From Ashinkailepas kermadecensis (lineage: Eukaryota > Arthropoda > Thecostraca > Neolepadidae): a DNA stretch of 64,000 nucleotides. The stretch spans positions 92,501 through 156,500 of the forward strand of contig JAOTOM010004141.1 of the NCBI GenBank assembly GCA_034440615.1. The letters run 5' to 3'. The stretch's first letter is position 1. Each line of letters starts with the position of its first letter. Shown here in pieces: positions 48,001 through 56,047 of this stretch. A program made the position numbers and the translations under genes. The notes below the pieces were generated by a model. The model did not search any database. It was not told the DNA's origin and saw only the letters and a program-made list of their open reading frames with translations.

Positions 48001-51000
48001 GCTGTTGTTTATCCAGGAAGGTAAAGACATTGCACTGGTTTGGGCATGGTGAATAAGTAAGTCTGGCCAAAACCTGAAACCTAGGTAGAAAGGAACACTG
48101 TTATGGGCGCTATATGATCAACATGGTCGACGCGCCCTAAAGCCCAAATAACTAACTAAGGTGAGAGTCAAACGCACTTAGCACTTTTGTGCTGATGTAC
48201 ATTTGTGTTCACGCACTTTTGGGCCTGCGTATCTTTGCGGGCAGTATCTTAAGTACATTTCCGCACGCGTGCAGTTATCCGGTTGGCCGAAGCCTGACAG
48301 ATTGATGCATGGTGCTGACGTAACTGTATGTCCGCCAGTCTGGATATGGATGAGGGTCGACAGCTAGATGTAGTGCTGATCTCACCGTATGTCTGTCCGT
48401 CCGCCAGTCTAGAGCTGGACGAGGACCGGCAGGTAGATGTAGAGTGCTGATCTCACTGTGTGTCCGCCAGTCTGGAGATGGACGAGGACCGACAGGTAGA
48501 TGTAGAGTGCCGATCTCACTGTGTGTCCGCCAGTCTAGAGATGGACGAGGACCGACAGGTAGATGTAGAGTGCTGATCTCACCGTATGTCTGTCCGTCCG
48601 CCAGTCTAGAGATGGACGAGGGTAGACAGGTATATGTAGAGTGCCGATCTCACTGTATGTCCGCCAGTCTGGAGATGGACGAGGACCGGCAGGTAGATGT
48701 AGAGTGCTGATCTCACTGTATGTCCGCCAGTATGGAGATGGATGAGGGCCGACAGCTAGATGTAGAGTGCTGATCTCACCGTATGGCTGTCCGTCCGCCA
48801 GTCTAGAGATGGACGAGGACCGGGAGATAGATGTAGATTGCTGATCTCACTGTATGTCCGCCAGTCTGGAGATGGACGAGGACCGACAAGTAGATGTAGT
48901 GCTGATCTCACTGTATGTCCGCCAGTCTGGAGATGGACGAGGACCGGCAGGTAGATGTAGAGTGCTGATCTCACCGTTTGTCTGTCAGTCTGGAGATGAA
49001 CGAGGACCGACAGGTAGATGTGTGCTGATCTCACCGTTTGTCCGCCAGTCTGGAGATGGACGAGGACCGGCAGATAGATGTGTGCTGATCTCACTGTATG
49101 TCCGCCAGTCTGGAGATGGACGAGGACCGACAGATGGATGTGTGCTGATCTCACTGTATGTCCGCCAGTCTGGAGATGGACGAGAACCGACAGCTAGATG
49201 TAGAGTGCTGATCTCACTGTATGTCCGCCAGTCTGGAGATGGACGAGGACCGGCAGATAGATTTGTGCTGATCTCACTGTATGTCCGCCAGTCTGGAGAT
49301 GGACGAGGACCGGCAGATAGATTTGTGCTGATCTCACTGTATGTCCGCCAGTCTGGAGATGGACGAGGACCGACAGATGGATGTGTGCTGATCTCACTGT
49401 ATGTCCGCCAGTCTGGAGATGGACGAGGACCGGCAGGTGGATGTAGAGTGCTGATCTCACTGTATGTCCGCCAGTCTGGAGATGGACGAGGACCGACAGC
49501 TAGATGTAGAGTGCTGATCTCACTGTATGTCCGCCAGTCTGGAGATGGACGAGGACCGGCAGATAGATGTGTGCTGATCTCACTGTATGTCCGCCAGTCT
49601 GGAGATGGACGAGGACCGACAGATGGATGTGTGCTGATCTCACTGTATGTCCGCCAGTCTGGAGATGGACGAGGACCGACAGCTAGATGTAGAGTGCTGA
49701 TCTCACTGTATGTCCGCCAGTCTGGAGATGGACGAGGACCGGCAGATGGATGTGTGCTGATCTCACTGTATGTCCGCCAGTCTGGAGATGGACGAGGACT
49801 GACAGGTAGATGTGTGCTGATCTCACTGTATGTCCGCCAGCCTGGAGATGGACGAGGACCGGCAGGTAGATGTAGAGTGCTGATCTCACTGTATGTCTGC
49901 CAGTCTGGAGATGGACGAGCACCGGCAGGTAGATGTGTGCTGATCTCAGCGTTTGTCCGCCAGTCTGGAGATGGACGAGGACCGACAGATGGATGTGTGC
50001 TGATCTCACTGTATGTCCGCCAGTCTGGAGATGGACGAGGACCGACAGATGGATGTGTGCTGATCTCACTGTATGTCCGCCAGTCTGGAGATGGACGAGG
50101 ACCGACAGATGGATGTGTGCTGATCTCACTGCATGTCCGCCAGTCTGGAGATGGACGAGGACCGACAGATGGATGTGTGCTGATCTCACGCATGCATTGG
50201 AGATGGAGAAGAGGAGAGGTGTTGATACTGCATGTCCGCCATCTGGAGATGGACAGACCGACAGATGGATGTGTGCTGATCTCACTGTATGTCCGCCAGT
50301 CTGGAGATGGACGAGACCGACAGCTAGATGTAGTGCTGATCTCACTGTATGTCTGCCAGTCTGGAGATGGACAGGACCGACAGCTGATGTAAGTGCTGAT
50401 CTCACTGTATGTCTGCCAGCTGGAGATGGACGACCGACAGTGATGTAGTGCTGATCTCACTTGTCTGCCAGTCTAGATGACACACCGCAGGTAGATGTGT
50501 GCGATTACGTTTGTCCGCCAGTCTGGAGATGGACGAAGACCGGCAGATGGATGTGTGCTGATCTCACTGTATGTCCGCCAGTCTGGAGATGGACGAGGAC
50601 CGACAGATGGATGTGTGCTGATCTCACTGTATGTCCGCCAGTCTGGAGATGGACGAGGACCGACAGATGGATGGCGTGGCGATTTCCCGCGGTCGCACTG
50701 TCTCCAGCCCCGGACCGGTGGCGCTCGTCTCTCCGGGAGCGTCACGGCCACTCAGTCCAGGTACACGTTCGACCGACAGGTCGTTCTGTAGATCCATCTG
50801 GAGCAGAGTTGGAAGGACAGGCTGTTCCTGAATTTTGTGTTCACGTTCAGAGCATTATCCACCCCAGAACATTATAAATCTCATTTTCCTCATTTGGGGG
50901 TTAAATGGTGCTGTTTGAATGAGCTATTTTCGATGAAGGGTTCAAGAGTGAAAGTGCCAACCTAAAATTCTGATGTCACAAGCTAGAAGAAAATTATAAT

Positions 51001-54000
51001 CTCCATATTTGACTATCCACACATTTTTCTCTACTCATCCAGGTATGCAGGGTACAAATCCGATCCTCATCTGGAGTGGCCAGTACAAGAAGATAGAAGC
51101 GATATACCCCCCCCCCCTACCTAGCTGTCGGAGTCATCGTAGAAGAACGAAAGCTTGCGTTTTGTTTAGTCTTGTTGCATGATATCCCAGTTCAGGGACG
51201 CAAAATGACCACAGCAGTCGACGCGCCCTAAAGCCCCCCAGTTCAGGGACAGTGTCCTCCCAGTTCAAGTACATTGACCCTCACCCAGACCAGGTGCACC
51301 CACCATTCCCTTTGCCTAGAGAGCCTAATCCTCCCCTAGTCCAGAAAGACTGATCCTCTGCCAGTCCAGGTACTCTGACACTACCAGCATAGGTATACCG
51401 ACAAATCTCCCAGTGCCGGTGTACTCACCCTCTCCCAGTATAGGTATACCGACAAATATCCCAGTATCGGTGTACTCACCGTCCCCCAGTATAGGTATAC
51501 CGGCAAATATCACAGTGCCGGTGTACTCACCCTTTCTCAGATATGGCACACACACGCCCTTTAAACTGCATATTTGATGCGCATTGGTCTAAGTTGTATA
51601 ACTTGTATATATAAGTTATATAAACGACACTGACAGTAAGATATAACCGTCCTTAAGCGAAAGATGTTCATATTTCATGCACTTTGAATAATTAATTAAT
51701 CAAACATATTTTTTGTCACAAGTGTTATAACCGCCAGAGATTGTTCCCGTGTCACTGATGCTGAGACGTAACACGAGTAATTCGAAGACGATTGTTTCAC
51801 ATGGGATGCGCTCCGAAGCGCCAGTCACGCTCCAGCATTGCGAGTGCACCCACACCATGCTTCGGAAACTATTGTGTGTGCACGCAGTGGCGCGGCACAA
51901 CGGCAGCAGCTAACCGCGCCAAAACCACACCACGCGCCAAAACCGCACCACGCGCCAAAACCAAACCACGCGCCAAAACCAAACCAACCAGCCAGCCGGC
52001 TGGGATTTAGGTGCTCCGTACCTGGCGCGAACGTGGTGTGTTGTGGGCAGATTGTTGTCGTGGGACTACTCAGTGACTATGGCCTATGCAATTGCCCACT
52101 GCAGTTACTCTGTTTCGCGTGAGCGTTCTCGCCAGAGAAGAACTGCATCGTTTTTCTTGTTATTTTGCTTTGTAGCATCCTGAAGTGTGGAATGTTGTTC
52201 GATGCTAGTTTCTGAAGGTGTGTCTGCTGGGAGCTAACTGGGCCCATTCCAAAGAATATAGTCTTAGCTGGTGATTGTCACTTGCGGATGCTGGTGAGCG
52301 CGCGAACGTGACGTTGTTCGCCTGGGGTTCCCTGCCGTTTCTGTTGCTGGCGGTCCTACTTGACCGTACGTGGCTCGTCAGTTCTGTACCGGAGTCTCCG
52401 TCGTGAAATGACATGGTGCGACCTGACCTGGCCTGACCTGAGCAGGCCGGGACATGTTTGGACCGCCTTCGCCGGCAGCGCCTCGCTGCCAGAACTGCGG
52501 GTCCGTGGTGCACCTGCCGCGGCCCAGACCGTTGGTGGTGCCATCTGTCGGTGGCGCCGGTAACGACAAGTTCGTCAAGCCGACGGCGCCGGCCATCAGT
52601 ATCGGCGCGCCGGCCATGTCTCCTGGCCGGCCGATGCAGGTGGGTCAGTGGTAAACTGATTGTTTTTTGTTAGGTGTGGAGTGTGGCCGATGTCGAATAG
52701 AGTACAGTTGGATGTTGACAGTTGTTATGAAAACATGTTGTTTTATCAAATATAAAAAGATGAAATATCAAGTATTGTAAGTTTTTTTTGCAGCTGAATT
52801 TCGAGCGAAAGCGTACTTATGAGTGTATGTTTTTGTTTCCTTTGGAAAACATCCACTATATACATGTTTATATTAACCATAACGATAACAATACCATGCT
52901 ATCAACAAATGATGTAGAACAGACCACATGATAGGCAATCCCTTTACCTGGAATTATGTTACCGAAAGTGTGTGTCACGAACCGTAATGGTGAGCATGAG
53001 CATAATACTTCTTTACACCAATGAAGAAGCACGATGTCGATCCTTTATAAAACATGTCTGTTCAGTGTTGAGGAAGTGGTATATTCCACCATTTCCCGAA
53101 ACATTTATCACCGAGGTGGCCACAGTCTGAGCTAGTCTGCGGGTGCCGGCGACGCTCACCTGGCACTTCTGGGTGGACGAGTTGTTTGGTGCGGCACTTC
53201 GTGGATGTGTTGCCGTGAAAATAGATCTAGCGACATGAATGAGTTACAAAACAGTAAAACTGAGCCTAAAGTTCATTTTCATCTTTTATCGCAAGGCTTT
53301 TTGGGGGCTGGATTGCCGAGTGGTTATGGTGTTGAGCTCTGGATACCAAGGTTCCCGGGTTCAGCACTCGCACCACTCAGGACATTTCCCAATCCCGCGG
53401 CCCACCGGCGAAGCAGAGTGGGCGGCGCCGTTAGCCGTGATCGTGCACAAAGTACGTCGGGAAACACCCAATAAACAAACAGCAAGGCTTTTTGTACCCC
53501 AAAATGTATGGGTCCAATCAGCTTCAATCACTGGGTTTCAAGCTATGTTATTGGCTGCCATGGTAACTTGTTTTCAACAGCAACAGCCTATGCAGAAGAT
53601 ACCTCCCATGTGACTATTTTGCGATCCATTCTCATTAGCCATCCGTTGTTACGGACATGCAATGTCTGGCTGAGGCTTGGCGTCTGATAGTGAGCGGTCC
53701 TACCTGTGGAAGGTTCATGCAGTGCACAATGTTTATTTTCTTGGTCTGGTGCATGTGGAGCATCCAATGCGCACCTCCTCTTTATAGCAGATTTTGCAGA
53801 GTTTCTACTTGTTGCTTTAACACCGATTAACGTTTTTCTTTGCGTTATGGTAGCGACAGGTCCGTCACAATCGGCTAAACCCTAATCATGAATATATCAA
53901 TCAGTCACAATCGGCTACCGGGTCATTTGTGTCGCGCAGATCTCCAGGTCATTTTACCTATCTTTGTTTGCGTTATGGTAGTGACAGGCCTCGGCAACCT

Positions 54001-55975
54001 GGACACTTGTGTCGGGCAGATTTCCAGATCATTTCACGTATCTGTTTGCGTGTGCATCATGAGCGATGTTTATCCTGCTCCTGGTTTATTCTGTGTTGCA
54101 GGAGCGAATTGTTGAGGTTATATTATTGGAAGGGTACAGGAACGCCAAAGTTGCGCAATTCAGCTTGCATTGGTGTGGCAAGCACCAATGATTCCGTATT
54201 CAAATGCGTGATTATTCGTGAGGCCCAATCACATTGGTGAGCCTCGAGCTCTTCCAACGAGGTGTGAGGCCCACACATTGTAGTAACCATTGGTGGGACT
54301 CGAGCCCCTCCAACGAGGTGTAAGGCCCGCACATTGTGGTAACCTTTGGTGGGACTCGAGCCCCTCCAATGGAGTGTGAAACCCCACACATGACAATAGC
54401 CAAATATTAACCTTGTATGTCGCATTCCTATTCAGTGGGCACCGGGATTTGAAGCGCTTCCATTGTCATCACTGGGCGCAAAATGACCTCAGTAGTCGAT
54501 GCGCCCTAAAACCCAAATGACTAACTAACTCTTGTCATCACATCAGTTACTAGTCACAGTGACGCATTCAACGTGGGGCTATGTGACGTCATTACAACGC
54601 CACCGGTGAAGGACTAAGCCTGTTCTTGCAGAGTGGTTGCCGACGCACCATAAACACAACCGGAATGTTATGATGTTTGGCACTGCTGTGCGTGAAGCTT
54701 TTATTTATGAACAACACACGTCCGCAATACTCTTCGACATTGAAAAGGCACATCATGTAGCGTGACATAATGTCATTCTCGCAAATATTTTTCACTATGG
54801 TATTTTAGGATGTACGGGTAAAATAAACCCGCCACTAGATATGCGTTGAAAGTGTTTGACTGTAAAATACTTACCTCGTATCTCACAATTCCCCACCACC
54901 AATCGTATGGTGGCGTATTTAACAAACACCTGGCGGAGTGTTCCCTGTTTGCTCGCCGTTCCTCAGCGATACCGGTTTGTATGCCGAATGTTTCAGTGGG
55001 TAAGGGATAAGGACAAATTAATCCATATGTGGGATACTGGCAATCTGTTGTTGGGAACAGGAGAATGAAAGTGGTTTGTCAGAGGAGAAGGAGCTCAACA
55101 TTTGCAAGAGGTGTGTCGGAAATGGATGCTGCTTGCAACGTCAATTTTCGAGCTCAGATAGGCTATATAGTTCGATATCGTGTGGCGATGTGCAATGAGC
55201 CATCGCTGACGCACCCTAAAACCCCAATAATCATCATCATCATCAATGAGCCATCGCTTTGACGGAATTTGCAGGGCCGTGTGACATTTTGGAGTAGGGT
55301 GCGACACAGCAGTCAATAAGACAGCAACGGAGGGCACCATTGGCAAACAGAGTGTCAGCCGCACATTTTGAACCCACACCAGCGTTGCGCCATCACCATG
55401 CTGTTGCACCGTTAGTCTGCGCCCCTCCGCCGTTATTCTGCGTGCTCCCCCTGCGCCCTCTCCCCGTCCCCCCTCCCACATCGGTGCCTCCACACCACGG
55501 AGCGGCTGGGCACGGTCGAACCTCGGCGAGCATTGACCGGGCAGGCAGGCGGTGTCTGTCAATGCCGCCGCACGTGGACGCGTCACGGCTCCACCGGAAG
55601 GATTGTGCTCGTGTGAAGCGGGATCACGGGCGACGCGGCCGTACTCCCGATGCGGTCCGACAGTGTCGGCCCCGGCGCTTTTGTCGATTTAGGTGGTGGG
55701 CGGGCAACAATGGAAATCCCCCGCTTGCCACAAACACGCTCTCTTGTGCTGGTTCTCACGCGTTGGTTAGGGTGCGTGAGCGTCCACTAAGCGTCTTATC
55801 AATCAGACAATGTTTCGAGATTTAACGCTGCATCGTGCATCCAGTGGAAAACAGAATGAGGACTGGTGCAGCTCAGCCGATCGGGAGTCAGAAAACTGGG
55901 CAAGACGTCCTTTTGACCAGTGCAGTCGATTTTCACGAACGATGGCCAGTGCTCAGGTCATACTGTGGTCAAGAA

Positions 55976-56047
<72 letters not shown>

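Noticed and set aside
48854..50460. Open frames of ~512 (+) and ~491 (-) codons over the 60-bp array
   Set aside because: They are by-products of a unit length divisible by three. The CCDC6 exon frame is a different frame, and the array is intronic.
48331..50675. CRISPR-like array of regular direct repeats
   Set aside because: The units are contiguous without unique spacers, lie in a eukaryotic intron, and are copies of an exon boundary.
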